A stretch of 64,000 nucleotides of DNA, taken from assembly GCA_015478855.1 (NCBI GenBank), contig JADMKJ010000119.1, positions 1 to 64,000 of the forward strand. Reading direction: 5' to 3'. The position numbers and the translations under genes were made by a program. Shown one piece after another: positions 39,055-49,102 of this stretch (positions are counted from its first letter, which is position 1; every line of letters starts with the position of its first letter). Origin of the DNA: Proteiniphilum sp. GTDB taxonomy: Bacteria; Bacteroidota; Bacteroidia; Bacteroidales; Dysgonomonadaceae. Under the pieces are notes generated by a model. It saw nothing but the letters and a program-made list of their open reading frames with translations, had not been told where the DNA came from and searched no databases.

Positions 39055-40326
39055 ATGAAATCAAATTTTATTTTATTAATTACAATCGCTATGATGGCAT
39101 TTATTACGGCGTGCACAAGTGATGCGAAGCATAACGTACTTACTCCGCAGGAAGTGGCCGATGGATGGGAGCTTCTTTTCGATGGTACAACACTCAACGG
39201 ATGGCGTGATTATAACGGAGAAACCCTTACCGCTCCATGGTTTGCCGAAGACGGAACAATTCAGGCCAAAGGAGAAGGTGCCGATGAACACGGTTACATT
39301 GTGACGGACAAAATATACGAGAATTTTGAACTTGTCTGGGAATGGAAAATAGCCGACGGAGGAAATAGTGGCGTGTTATATCATGTTGTTGAGAACCCGA
39401 AATTCGCCGTTCCTTATGTCACCGGTCCTGAATATCAACTGATCGACGATCTGAATTTTCCGCAACCATTGGAAGATTGGCAGAAGACCGCTGCTGACTA
39501 TGCGATGTACACTACAGACACTGCCAGGACAGTCATCAAGCCTGCCGGTGAATGGAACAGCTCAAAGATAATTTTTGACAATGGCCATGTGGAGCACTGG
39601 CTGAACGGTGAAAAGGTGGTTGAGTTTGAAGCATGGACTGAAGAGTGGTTCGAACGTAAGAACAGTGGCAAGTGGGAGAATGCACCTGAATACGGTTTGG
39701 CCCGCAAGGGGGTGATCTGCCTGCAGGATCATGGGTCAGCTGCCTGGTTTCGTAATGTAAAGATCAAAGAACTACCCGGTAAAACAAGGGAGATAACCCT
39801 CTTTAACAGTACTGACCTGCAGGGTTGGGAAGTGTACGGTACAGAGAAATGGTACGTTGAAGATGGTCTTCTGGTATGTGAAAGCGGACCCGATAAGCAG
39901 TATGGCTACCTCGCTACCCGTGAATATTATGACAATTTCGATCTGTCACTTGACTTTAAACAGGAGGCTGACGGCAACTCTGGTGTATTCATCCGTTCAT
40001 TTGTTGAACCGGGTGCGATCGTGAACGGCTGGCAGGTTGAAGTGGCCCCGAAAGGGATGGATACCGGTGGTATTTATGAGTCCTACGGGCGTGGATGGCT
40101 TATTCAGATTGAGGATGAGAAGGAAGATATTTTAAAGGAGAATGATTGGAACACCATGCGTATTGTTGTGAAGGATGATAACGTGAAGACCTATCTCAAT
40201 GGTGAAGAGATGGTGGATATTACGGATGAGAAGATTGGTAAAGGTCAGGGACGTATTGCTTTACAAATTCATGATGGAGGCGGAATCAAGGTTCTGTGGA
40301 AAAACATAAAGTTACAAACATTGTAA
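39055..40326 (+). CDS. Lipoprotein with two DUF1080 (3-keto-disaccharide hydrolase-like) domains
   Basis: Lipobox ITAC; repeated GWELLFDGTTLNGWR / ITLFNSTDLQGWEVYG and DGGNSGVLYHV / DGNSGVFIRSF. Confidence 0.85.
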   Translation: MKSNFILLITIAMMAFITACTSDAKHNVLTPQEVADGWELLFDGTTLNGWRDYNGETLTAPWFAEDGTIQAKGEGADEHGYIVTDKIYENFELVWEWKIADGGNSGVLYHVVENPKFAVPYVTGPEYQLIDDLNFPQPLEDWQKTAADYAMYTTDTARTVIKPAGEWNSSKIIFDNGHVEHWLNGEKVVEFEAWTEEWFERKNSGKWENAPEYGLARKGVICLQDHGSAAWFRNVKIKELPGKTREITLFNSTDLQGWEVYGTEKWYVEDGLLVCESGPDKQYGYLATREYYDNFDLSLDFKQEADGNSGVFIRSFVEPGAIVNGWQVEVAPKGMDTGGIYESYGRGWLIQIEDEKEDILKENDWNTMRIVVKDDNVKTYLNGEEMVDITDEKIGKGQGRIALQIHDGGGIKVLWKNIKLQTL

Positions 40327-40432
40327 TCAAACAATTTAGAGAGTGTAAAGCAACAGATCTCCGAGCGACTCTTTGTTATATGGGTAAATCAACCTGTCAC
40401 AGCATGGAGTGATGGTCATAGACTCTTACAAT

Positions 40433-40468
40433 GAAGCCCTGTCATTCCAAGACAGGGCTTCCTCTTTT
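40433..40468 (+). terminator. Intrinsic terminator downstream of DUF1080 gene
   Basis: Perfect 11-bp stem GAAGCCCTGTC/GACAGGGCTTC followed by CTCTTTT. Confidence 0.75.
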
Positions 40469-40655
40469 CCGGTGTCACAGTTCCTGGCACTGTTTTTGTT
40501 ATATCCTTTAAAGAAGAGAAAGCATTTATTTGAATAGTGTTATTTCGGTGAAGAAATCCCTTATTCAACATATCGATCGTAAATAAGCCCATAGGCAATT
40601 GCTTGTGTGTAATCATTTACATCTCCTTTTCATGGTAATTTATGAAAAAACAGCC

Positions 40656-40663
40656 TATCTTTG
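40656..40663 (+). promoter_or_regulatory. TATCTTTG -7 element upstream of rsfS
   Basis: Exact match 27 nt before ATG 40690. Confidence 0.5.
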
Positions 40664-40689
40664 CATCATTAACTCACTTAAAATAAAGA

Positions 40690-41049
40690 ATGACAGAGAA
40701 AAACCAACTCGTAGAAAGTATTATTGAAGGAATACAGGAAAAAAAAGGAAAAAACATCAGTGTTATCCAATTGAAGGGAATGTCTGGAGCTGTTTGCGAT
40801 TATTTTGTAATCTGTGAAGGCAATTCCCCGACACAGGTATCGGCCCTGGCAGATTCAATTGAAGTGATCGTCAGAAAGAACATGAAAGAAAATCCAATAC
40901 GTGTACATGGTCAACAGCTCTCCGAATGGATTGGGATGGATTACGGTAACGTTATTGTACATATATTCCTTCCTGACCTTCGTAGCTTTTACAATATCGA
41001 TAACCTTTGGGAAGATGCAAAGTCGGTACACATTCCCTCCACACTATAA
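40690..41049 (+). CDS. rsfS: Ribosomal silencing factor RsfS
   Basis: DYFVICEGNSPTQVSALAD, WIGMDYGNVIVHIF. Confidence 0.93.
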   Translation: MTEKNQLVESIIEGIQEKKGKNISVIQLKGMSGAVCDYFVICEGNSPTQVSALADSIEVIVRKNMKENPIRVHGQQLSEWIGMDYGNVIVHIFLPDLRSFYNIDNLWEDAKSVHIPSTL

Positions 41050-41146
41050 ACTAATTCTTCAATAAATTGTTACTAATAACTCAACGGACATGTGCAAGAG
41101 TTCTGAGTTGTCCGGAGAATCAAATCGCAAAAGAGGCATTAACCAA

Positions 41147-43282
41147 ATGAATAATTCGACAAATAAAAATGATAAGCAGCCAACATTACGTCCAAAGATG
41201 AGTGGCGGTAATCCCAAAAAACCGTTTAATCCTTATTGGATATATGCTGTTGCTCTTGCAATACTGATGGGAATGTGGTTTTTCGGTCAGGATACTACGG
41301 TGAAAGAGATCCAGTGGTCCGATTTCCAGCAATATGTGAGAGACAACCGTGTGAAAAGCATCGTGGTTTACAGTAATAAAGGAACAGCTGAAGCTGTCGT
41401 GCGGGAGGAATCTGTGGGCTATATCTTCGGTGAAGATGCCGCCAAGGTGGGAAAAATGCCTGTGATCACGGTGGAAGGAGCATCGGCAGAAGCTATCTCT
41501 GAATTTATTGATACTGTTAAAACAGAACAGAATTACGACATCGAGGTGCGTTTTGATACCACCTCTGAAATGTGGGGGATACTGATCACCTTTGCACCCT
41601 TTCTATTGCTCATCGTATTCTGGATATGGATGATGCGCAGGATGCAGGGTGGTGCCGGCGGAGGTAGCGGTGGCGTTTTCAGTGTGGGTAAATCAAAAGC
41701 ACAACTATTTGATAAAGACTCAAGCCAAAAAGTCACATTCAAGGATGTGGCAGGTCTCTCTGAGGCCAAGGAGGAGGTACAGGAGATCGTTGAATTCCTT
41801 AAAAGCCCGAACAACTACACCAACCTGGGAGGAAAGATTCCTAAAGGTGCGTTACTTGTAGGCCCTCCGGGAACAGGGAAGACATTGCTGGCCAAAGCTG
41901 TTGCAGGTGAGGCCAACGTACCTTTCTTCTCCATCTCGGGATCTGATTTCGTGGAGATGTTTGTGGGTGTGGGAGCCTCACGTGTACGTGATCTGTTCCG
42001 TCAGGCAAAGGAGAAGGCTCCCTGCATTGTCTTCATCGATGAGATTGATGCTGTAGGTCGTGCACGTGGTAAGAACACCAACTTCGGATCGAATGATGAG
42101 AGAGAGAACACACTCAACCAACTCCTTACAGAGATGGATGGATTCGGCTCCAACAGTGGCGTGATCATTCTCGCAGCCACCAACCGTGCCGATGTGCTGG
42201 ACAAAGCATTGATGCGTGCAGGGCGTTTCGACCGACAGATCTACGTAGAGCTGCCCGATCTGAACGACCGCAAGGAGATATTCAAGGTGCATTTACGTCC
42301 CATCAAGATTGATGAATCGATCGACGTTGAATTTCTTGCCCGACAAACACCTGGATTCTCGGGGGCTGATATCGCAAACGTCTGTAACGAGGCAGCACTG
42401 ATTGCTGCACGAAAGAAGAAGAAGTTTGTACAGAAAGATGACTTCATGAACGCCGTGGATCGTATTGTAGGCGGGCTTGAAAAGAAAAACAAGATCATCA
42501 CCCAGGGAGAGAAAAAATCTATCGCCGTTCACGAGGCGGGACATGCCACACTGAGCTGGTTTCTTGAGCACGCCAACCCGCTGGTCAAGGTGACCATCAT
42601 ACCTCGTGGGAAAGCACTCGGGGCAGCATGGTACCTGCCGGAAGAGCGGCAGATCACGACGAAAGAGCAGATGCTCGACGAGATGTGTTCACTGTTGGGT
42701 GGTCGTGCCGCGGAAGAGCTGTTTATCGGACAGATCTCATCGGGAGCGATGAACGATCTCGAGCGAGTCACCAAACAGGCATATGCAATGATCACTTATA
42801 TGGGTATGAGCGACAAGCTGCCTAACCTCAGTTATTACGATTCGACGGGACAGGAATACAGCTTTTCAAAACCCTATAGTGATGACACAGCACAGCTTAT
42901 TGACAATGAAGTAAAGGTAATGATCGCCCAGCAATATGAAAGGGCAAAACAGATACTAACTGAGAAAACGGAAGGACACAGTAAATTGGCCAACATCCTT
43001 TTGGAAAGAGAAATTATCTATGCAGATGACCTGGAAAATATTTTCGGCAAAAGGTTGTGGACCTCCCGTTCTCAGGAGATCTTCGACAATAAGAAAGACA
43101 ACGTCGATGATACAGAGATTCCTTCAAAGCCTATGGGATCAGGTGAAAATGTATTTAACCTTTCAGATGAAGAGGTCGCTGCCGGCAGAAAGCAGGATGC
43201 TCCTGTCGGGAATGAAGATCCGGAGAATGAAGATGTCACCAACAGTGAGAGAATAGCCAACCAGGGTGAAGAGGTAAAGTAG
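41147..43282 (+). CDS. ftsH: ATP-dependent zinc metalloprotease FtsH
   Basis: [31 protein letters not shown] region, HEAGH zinc site; start refined to MNNSTNKND. Confidence 0.96.
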   Translation: MNNSTNKNDKQPTLRPKMSGGNPKKPFNPYWIYAVALAILMGMWFFGQDTTVKEIQWSDFQQYVRDNRVKSIVVYSNKGTAEAVVREESVGYIFGEDAAKVGKMPVITVEGASAEAISEFIDTVKTEQNYDIEVRFDTTSEMWGILITFAPFLLLIVFWIWMMRRMQGGAGGGSGGVFSVGKSKAQLFDKDSSQKVTFKDVAGLSEAKEEVQEIVEFLKSPNNYTNLGGKIPKGALLVGPPGTGKTLLAKAVAGEANVPFFSISGSDFVEMFVGVGASRVRDLFRQAKEKAPCIVFIDEIDAVGRARGKNTNFGSNDERENTLNQLLTEMDGFGSNSGVIILAATNRADVLDKALMRAGRFDRQIYVELPDLNDRKEIFKVHLRPIKIDESIDVEFLARQTPGFSGADIANVCNEAALIAARKKKKFVQKDDFMNAVDRIVGGLEKKNKIITQGEKKSIAVHEAGHATLSWFLEHANPLVKVTIIPRGKALGAAWYLPEERQITTKEQMLDEMCSLLGGRAAEELFIGQISSGAMNDLERVTKQAYAMITYMGMSDKLPNLSYYDSTGQEYSFSKPYSDDTAQLIDNEVKVMIAQQYERAKQILTEKTEGHSKLANILLEREIIYADDLENIFGKRLWTSRSQEIFDNKKDNVDDTEIPSKPMGSGENVFNLSDEEVAAGRKQDAPVGNEDPENEDVTNSERIANQGEEVK

Positions 43283-43359
43283 CATGAACAAGCTGTAAAT
43301 GAAATAAATAAAGACAACGACCGATAGAAAAAAACAATATGTCACCCTGACAAACGGTT

Positions 43360-43396
43360 AATAGCCTGAATTTTAACATTCAGGCTATTTTTTTTG
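43360..43396 (+). terminator. Intrinsic terminator downstream of ftsH
   Basis: 12-bp stem AATAGCCTGAAT/ATTCAGGCTATT followed by T tract. Confidence 0.85.
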
Positions 43397-43491
43397 CCCG
43401 TTTTTACAATCTTTGACTGGATAGATTCCAACGATGAGCGAACAAATAGCAATTTTATTTCGTTATATCACCAAACAATAAATCGAAAAAA

Positions 43492-44181
43492 ATGAAAGCA
43501 ATTCATTATTACCTTCTGACGGGTTTATTTACACTATCTATGATCAGCTGTAATAACTCCAATGCAAAAAATAACGAGAATAATAATTCTAAAAATAAAG
43601 TAAATATGAAATTTGAAAAAGTAGCATTACCTTATGCAACCGATGCTTTAGAGCCGGTAATCAGCAAACAAACAGTTGAACTCCACTACGGGAAACATCA
43701 TCAGGCCTACGTGGACAATTTAAATAAGTTGGTCGTAGGAACGAAATTTGAAAATGCAGATCTTGAAACTGTGGTCAAAGAGAGCGATGGAGCAATCTTT
43801 AATAATGCAGGTCAGATACTGAACCATAACATTTACTTTACATCCTTCAAGAAAGATGGCGGAGGTGAGCCTACAGGAATGTTGGCTGAGGCCATCAATG
43901 AACAGTTTGGTTCCTTCGATAAATTCAAGGAAGAGTTCAATGCTGCCGGAACATCTCTGTTCGGCTCAGGATGGGTGTGGCTGGCAAAGGACGGTAGCGG
44001 CAAACTCTCTATCCTCAAGGAAAGCAATGCAGGCAACCCCCTCACTAGCGGTTTGACGCCTGTATTGGGATTTGATGTATGGGAACATTCATACTATCTC
44101 GACTACCAGAATCGCCGTGCCGAACACCTGAAAGAAGTATGGAAGATAGTAGATTGGGATGTGGTAAGTGCACGTTACTAA
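43492..44181 (+). CDS. Fe/Mn superoxide dismutase with N-terminal lipoprotein signal
   Basis: MKAIHYYLLTGLFTLSMISC lipobox, Asn-rich linker, then VELHYGKHHQAYVDNL, FGSGWVWL, DVWEHSYYLDYQNRR. Confidence 0.93.
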   Translation: MKAIHYYLLTGLFTLSMISCNNSNAKNNENNNSKNKVNMKFEKVALPYATDALEPVISKQTVELHYGKHHQAYVDNLNKLVVGTKFENADLETVVKESDGAIFNNAGQILNHNIYFTSFKKDGGGEPTGMLAEAINEQFGSFDKFKEEFNAAGTSLFGSGWVWLAKDGSGKLSILKESNAGNPLTSGLTPVLGFDVWEHSYYLDYQNRRAEHLKEVWKIVDWDVVSARY

Positions 44182-44220
44182 AGAGATATTCCGGCCATAG
44201 CTGGTCGTTATGAAGAAGGA

Positions 44221-44258
44221 AAGAGAGTGAATGAAAGAATTCATTCTCTTTTTTTTTA
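44221..44258 (+). terminator. Likely terminator downstream of SOD
   Basis: Imperfect AGAGTGAATG/CATTCTCT hairpin followed by T9 between convergent genes. Confidence 0.55.
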
Positions 44259-45074
44259 TCTGTTCAGCATTATCCCTGTCAGCATTCTCCCCGAGTGAAC
44301 TGATTGTCTGCGAGCAGAGAAGAAGAGCTCCTGCTTCTCATAGGTGCATAAATCGCTCTTTTCAATATTGTTTGCAAGCACTCCCAATCGCAATAACTCC
44401 CTTCTGTTTATCTCCTTTAAATCAATATGTAACCGCGATGTATTATTATCCCGGTATGAGACAGCTGCATCGGTGAGATCAAAGCCATTCTTTTGGAACT
44501 GCGCTCCCACCTCATCTCCTACCTCGTAGTGATCCGGACATATGGCAGGACCAATGCCCACAAGCAAATCAACGGGGGAGGACCCAAACTGTCGTTGCAT
44601 CTCGGCAATGGTTTTCTCAATAATGCGGCCGACTGTACCTCTCCAACCGGCATGTATTGCGGCAATGGCTTCATTTTTTTTATCAAAAATAATCACAGGC
44701 AAACAATCGGCCGTGGTGGCACAAAGGAAGATCTCTTTCTCCCGGGTGATGGTGGCATCCACACCATACAAAGCTTCAATTGCAGCGGCATTATCCAGCT
44801 CAAGAAAAGATTTGTCCACAGTCAAAACGGCTGTACCGTGTGTCTGATGCGGCGTGATAAAGTGCGTTAACTCCATGTAGAACATGCGGGCAAGGATAAG
44901 TCTGTTCTCACGGATCTTCAAGGGGTCATCATCCGAGAAGTTACCCATATTGAAGGAGGAGAACGCCCCGTTGCTTACACCTCCTGTACGTGTGGTAGAG
45001 AAATGTTTAATTCTCTCCTCACGGTTGAACAGATCAAATAGCAGAAGATTGCTCTGCTGGGGATGCCGATTCAT
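44256..45074 (-). CDS. Multicopper polyphenol oxidase / purine nucleoside phosphorylase-like protein (YfiH/PgeF family)
   Basis: CATTADCLPVIIFD, AAIHAGWRGTVGRI, GPAICPDHYEVGDEV. Confidence 0.9.
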   Translation of the reverse strand: MNRHPQQSNLLLFDLFNREERIKHFSTTRTGGVSNGAFSSFNMGNFSDDDPLKIRENRLILARMFYMELTHFITPHQTHGTAVLTVDKSFLELDNAAAIEALYGVDATITREKEIFLCATTADCLPVIIFDKKNEAIAAIHAGWRGTVGRIIEKTIAEMQRQFGSSPVDLLVGIGPAICPDHYEVGDEVGAQFQKNGFDLTDAAVSYRDNNTSRLHIDLKEINRRELLRLGVLANNIEKSDLCTYEKQELFFSARRQSVHSGRMLTGIMLNR

Positions 45075-45083
45075 ACCGGAACG

Positions 45084-46232
45084 TTAAATTTCTTCATCGT
45101 AATAATCATCCTCATACTCCTCATCCTCTATATCGTCGATTTCATCAATCACAATCTCATCCTCCGGATCAAACTCAAGGGAGGCAATATTCAATTTTCT
45201 GTGTATCAACGTTTCACTTGTGGCGACTGAAGGAATATATTCTTCTGCATTCAATTCCCTCCATAAGATATCTTTCAATACAGGTATGCCTAAACCGGTC
45301 ATGGATGAGATAAAGATATATGGCAGGCCGGGCAGGTCAAGCGATATTTCATGCATCAACTCATCGTCCAGCATATCTGCCTTGGAGATGGCAAGCACAT
45401 GTGTCTTATCCAACAATTCAGGATTATACTGCGTCAGCTCGTTGAGTAACACTTCATATTCTTTCCTAATATCATCGGCATCGGCAGGAATCACGAAGAG
45501 CAGTAATGAGTTTCGTTCAATGTGTCGCAAGAAACGGAGCCCGAGACCTTTCCCTTCACTGGCGCCTTCAATAATGCCGGGTATATCTGCCATCACGAAC
45601 GATTTACCATCCCTGTAACTCACAATACCCAGGTTGGGCTCAAGCGTGGTAAAGGGATAATTGGCTATTTTTGGCTTGGCAGCGGAGACCACTGAGAGCA
45701 GGGTTGATTTGCCGGCATTGGGAAAACCTACCAGTCCCACATCAGCCAACAGCTTCAACTCCAGGATCACCCACTTCTCTTCGGAAGGTTCACCGGGTTG
45801 AGCGAAACGTGGTGTCTGGTTCGTAGCCGTCTTAAAGTGTTGATTACCCTGTCCGCCACGACCTCCTTTAAGAAGAATTACCTCCTGATCATGATCGGTA
45901 ATATCACACAGGTAATCTCCTGTGAAGGCATCGTATGCAACAGTGCCGCAGGGAACATCAATAATCTTGCTCTCACCCTTCTTCCCTGAACGCTGTGCTT
46001 TCGAGCCTCCCCCGCCATGACCGGCAAAAAGATGCTTCTGATAGCGTAAATGCAATAGCGTCCAATAGTTGCGATTACCTCTCAATATGATGTTACCGCC
46101 TTCACCACCATCACCCCCATCGGGACCGCCTTTGGGGACATACTTCTCTCTTCTGAAATGAGCAGAACCCCGTCCTCCTTTGCCCGAGCGGCAAAAGATC
46201 TTCACATAATCTACAAAATTTGTTTCTGCCAT
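45084..46232 (-). CDS. obgE: Obg family GTPase
   Basis: Gly-rich Obg fold [35 protein letters not shown]-loop [11 protein letters not shown], acidic C-terminal tail. Confidence 0.95.
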   Translation of the reverse strand: MAETNFVDYVKIFCRSGKGGRGSAHFRREKYVPKGGPDGGDGGEGGNIILRGNRNYWTLLHLRYQKHLFAGHGGGGSKAQRSGKKGESKIIDVPCGTVAYDAFTGDYLCDITDHDQEVILLKGGRGGQGNQHFKTATNQTPRFAQPGEPSEEKWVILELKLLADVGLVGFPNAGKSTLLSVVSAAKPKIANYPFTTLEPNLGIVSYRDGKSFVMADIPGIIEGASEGKGLGLRFLRHIERNSLLLFVIPADADDIRKEYEVLLNELTQYNPELLDKTHVLAISKADMLDDELMHEISLDLPGLPYIFISSMTGLGIPVLKDILWRELNAEEYIPSVATSETLIHRKLNIASLEFDPEDEIVIDEIDDIEDEEYEDDYYDEEI

Positions 46233-46834
46233 TCTTTTTTTATTATCGGATCCACGAATGGGTCCACTTCATTTTCAATGCTACGGAACACCTCTTCAAC
46301 AGTTCCTACGCCCTCAATCTCTTTAAGTATTTCCCGCTCTCTGTAAAAATCCTTTAAAGGAGATGTCTGTCTGTAATAGACCTTCAGCCGTGATTCAATC
46401 GTCTCACGGTTGTCATCTGCTCTGCCGGAGATCTCCCCGCGCTTCAGCAAACGACCTATCAACACCTCATCTTCTACTTCAAGACTAATAACTACATTTA
46501 CATCCTCTCCATATTTTGAGAGCATCTGACTGAGTGCAACACCCTGAGGAACAGTGCGGGGAAATCCATCGAAAATAAAACCCTTTACATGCCTCTTTTT
46601 TTCGGTCAGACAATCCAGCATATCAATTACAATACAATCGGGTACAAGCTCCCCTTTCGACATATATGAATCTGCCAGTTTACCTAGTTCTGTATTCGTA
46701 TCAATCTCTTCACGTAGTATTTCGCCGGTGGATACGTGTTGTAGTCCGTATTTAGCAGCCAGCTTTTCGCTTTGTGTTCCCTTTCCTGATCCGGGAGCTC
46801 CAAAAATCACAATGTTCAACATACTTATATTCAT
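46211..46834 (-). CDS. adk: Adenylate kinase
   Basis: [20 protein letters not shown], short-form LID region GRADDN. Confidence 0.95.
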   Translation of the reverse strand: MNISMLNIVIFGAPGSGKGTQSEKLAAKYGLQHVSTGEILREEIDTNTELGKLADSYMSKGELVPDCIVIDMLDCLTEKKRHVKGFIFDGFPRTVPQGVALSQMLSKYGEDVNVVISLEVEDEVLIGRLLKRGEISGRADDNRETIESRLKVYYRQTSPLKDFYREREILKEIEGVGTVEEVFRSIENEVDPFVDPIIKKEWQKQIL

Positions 46835-46844
46835 TCTTAAGTTG

Positions 46845-46852
46845 CAAAGATA
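46845..46852 (-). promoter_or_regulatory. TATCTTTG -7 element upstream of adk
   Basis: Exact TAnnTTTG match just upstream of start 46834. Confidence 0.5.
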
Positions 46853-47039
46853 CGCTTTTCCATTCGTTTTGCTTTCACACTGATGCCATTATTCACATAT
46901 AACCGGGTTAAATTTTATTGAATCTTCATGATTATAACATCGTTAAGATGTGTAATACGCAGCCTTATTAATGATTCTGTTGAACCAATTGCACCATCAT
47001 ATGTTTATTGATAGAAGTAAATCATTAACACCCTATTAA

Positions 47040-47411
47040 ATGAAAAAAGAAGAATTCAAACAGAAAACATATGCAGTACTGGAAGAACTTTCAGACTACA
47101 TTGCAAAACTCGAAGATAAAGCAGGAGAGATCGCGGAAGATGCCAAAGAGGAATATCGGGAACAACTTGAAAAACTAAAAGGAGTAAAGGAGAATCTATC
47201 ATCCAAGCTCGATGAATTTGAGAATGTTTCTGATAGCAAATGGGATGTGGTAAGAGAGAGCGCGGCCAGTTTCTTTGCTACTGTCTCAGATGCATGGAAA
47301 GAGAATTACGGAAAAGTGGCAGATGCATTGAAAAAGGATAAACAGACCGATGCGTTTGGGAATACGGCTGAGTCTGACAACAAGGATGATAATAAACAAA
47401 AGGAGCAATAA
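47040..47411 (+). CDS. Highly charged helical (coiled-coil/LEA-like) small protein
   Basis: 123 aa, heptad-like E/K-rich helices, acidic low-complexity C-terminus. Confidence 0.6.
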   Translation: MKKEEFKQKTYAVLEELSDYIAKLEDKAGEIAEDAKEEYREQLEKLKGVKENLSSKLDEFENVSDSKWDVVRESAASFFATVSDAWKENYGKVADALKKDKQTDAFGNTAESDNKDDNKQKEQ

Positions 47412-47533
47412 CGCAGCGATAAAAAAAGCATTCCACAACAACCAACTGCATAACAGGCATTGCACCCCATAGGTAAAGCGATGAATCTGCGGGGCATACT
47501 TAATGCAACATGAATCTGATTTTCTCTCCGGTA

Positions 47534-48511
47534 TTAATCAGTTTCAAGCAAGGGAATGTCATAATCCGGATCAATAAACAGCTGTTCCTTTCCATCGACA
47601 TGCTTGAAATAGACTGTGCTGATGAACATGTTCCTTGGATGGATCTCTGACTTGCTCTGATGTGCGTGAAATACAATTTTCCATTCACCGTGCTTATCCC
47701 TGAACAGGGAGCTGTGCCCCACACCCACAAGATCACCCGGCATCTGCAGCAGTGGATTATGCGGATACTTCACCCATTCTCCCGTCAAACTGTCTGCTGT
47801 AGCACAACCAATCCCATAGAAGGGGCTTTCGTAACTGTTGGCAGAATAGGTCATATAATAAAGCCCATTATGCCTGATGACAAACGCCCCCTCGTTCACT
47901 CTTGGCCATACCGTCTCCCACTCCTGAGAGACATGAATAGATGGTCGCATCGTCTCTTTCCTGAGTGTCATCAGATCCTCCTCAAGTTTTGAAATCCAAA
48001 TATTGAGTCCGTCATTGAAACGATCGAAAAGGAGATAGGGTGTGCCGTCATCATCGATAAAAAGAGAATTGTCTATCGTCTTCTCTCCTTCCAGCATCGG
48101 CTTCTGCACCTCCTGCGTGAAGGGACCAAGGGGGGAATCTGAGGTAGCCACGCACATATGCTCATCAGCAGAGTAGTACATATAGAATGTACCATCGACG
48201 TAATATACTTCAGGAGCCCAAAACCACCTGTCACCATACGAATCATCCTTATGAAGTGCCAGCCTGCCAGCCTCACTGCCTGATCTCTTCCATCTCTTAA
48301 GATCTACGGAAGTCATCACCTCTATGCCATCTGGCGAGCCTGTGCCATATGCATAATAGATCCCGTCGTACAACAGAATAAAGGGATCTGCCAGCGGAAC
48401 CAGTACTTCCACTGACTCCCCGCCTTTCTCATCCTCCTCACCCGCGCTGCCATTTATACTGGAGAACAGGATGAGCAGCAGCACAATTGTCGTAAATTTC
48501 CAATTCATCAT
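47534..48511 (-). CDS. Secreted glycoside hydrolase family 43-like protein
   Basis: Signal peptide; PLADPFILLYDGIYYAYGTGSPDGIEV, WAPEVYYVDGTFYMYYSA, NEGAFVIRHNGLYYMTYSA. Confidence 0.88.
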   Translation of the reverse strand: MMNWKFTTIVLLLILFSSINGSAGEEDEKGGESVEVLVPLADPFILLYDGIYYAYGTGSPDGIEVMTSVDLKRWKRSGSEAGRLALHKDDSYGDRWFWAPEVYYVDGTFYMYYSADEHMCVATSDSPLGPFTQEVQKPMLEGEKTIDNSLFIDDDGTPYLLFDRFNDGLNIWISKLEEDLMTLRKETMRPSIHVSQEWETVWPRVNEGAFVIRHNGLYYMTYSANSYESPFYGIGCATADSLTGEWVKYPHNPLLQMPGDLVGVGHSSLFRDKHGEWKIVFHAHQSKSEIHPRNMFISTVYFKHVDGKEQLFIDPDYDIPLLETD

Positions 48512-48713
48512 TACATTTATTTTTATCCTGGGATTGCACGCTGCACCTCACAGAGGTTAGGGGCAGGCCGTATGGGGATCATTTCTTTGTTAACAGTTTG
48601 AGCAGATCAACCTCTTCCTCTATGTAGGGTGTACTCTCTTGACTGAAAATAGCATAAAACCATCACTCCGGATCAGATCCGTCAGGTCAGGGAGTGCTCG
48701 GTACGATATCATA

Positions 48714-48721
48714 CAAAGATA
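48714..48721 (-). promoter_or_regulatory. TATCTTTG -7 element upstream of GH43 gene (long leader)
   Basis: Exact match about 200 nt before start 48511. Confidence 0.4.
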
Positions 48722-48829
48722 GGAAGGTCAATCGATTAACAAAAATCAAGCTATATGTTTTTCAACATAATACTTCATAAACAAGAGAGATGATGAGACT
48801 GATGCAACAGAGGATGAGAGAAGTAGGAT

Positions 48830-48865
48830 AAGGAGAATCAGGCATATAAGACAAGGAGAATCAGG
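48830..48865. repeat. Two-copy 13-bp direct repeat AAGGAGAATCAGG, 23-bp period
   Basis: Copies at 48830-48842 and 48853-48865. Confidence 0.7.
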
Positions 48866-48894
48866 TGTAATAGAGAAGCGTTTTTTTAAACGGA

Positions 48895-48924
48895 GAGAGG
48901 CTGCCTGATGAAAAGCAGCCTCTC
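48895..48924 (-). terminator. Hairpin downstream of tRNA-Cys
   Basis: Perfect 10-bp stem GAGAGGCTGC/GCAGCCTCTC; T-run weak. Confidence 0.5.
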
Positions 48925-48931
48925 ACTGTAG

Positions 48932-49002
48932 AGGTACCTGGCGGATTCGAACCGCCGTAAACGGTTTTGCAGACCGGCGCCTAACCACTCGGCCAAGGTA
49001 CC
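48932..49002 (-). tRNA. tRNA-Cys (anticodon GCA)
   Basis: GGTACCT/AGGTACC acceptor, GGTCTGCAAAACC anticodon arm, GGTTCGAATCC T-arm, U discriminator. Confidence 0.95.
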
Positions 49003-49022
49003 AATTTCGCTTAAAACGGTTG

Positions 49023-49030
49023 CAAAGATA
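49023..49030 (-). promoter_or_regulatory. TATCTTTG -7 element of tRNA-Cys
   Basis: Exact match about 21 nt upstream of tRNA 5' end. Confidence 0.5.
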
Positions 49031-49102
49031 GCATATTTTTTTGAGTTACAAAAGGTTTTCACTTATTTCACTGAGTGCGTGCACAAAGGATGCTGACAAC
49101 GG

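Noticed and set aside
40416-40616. 66-aa minus ORF after the DUF1080 gene
   Set aside because: Overlaps the terminator hairpin of the DUF1080 gene; no promoter element.
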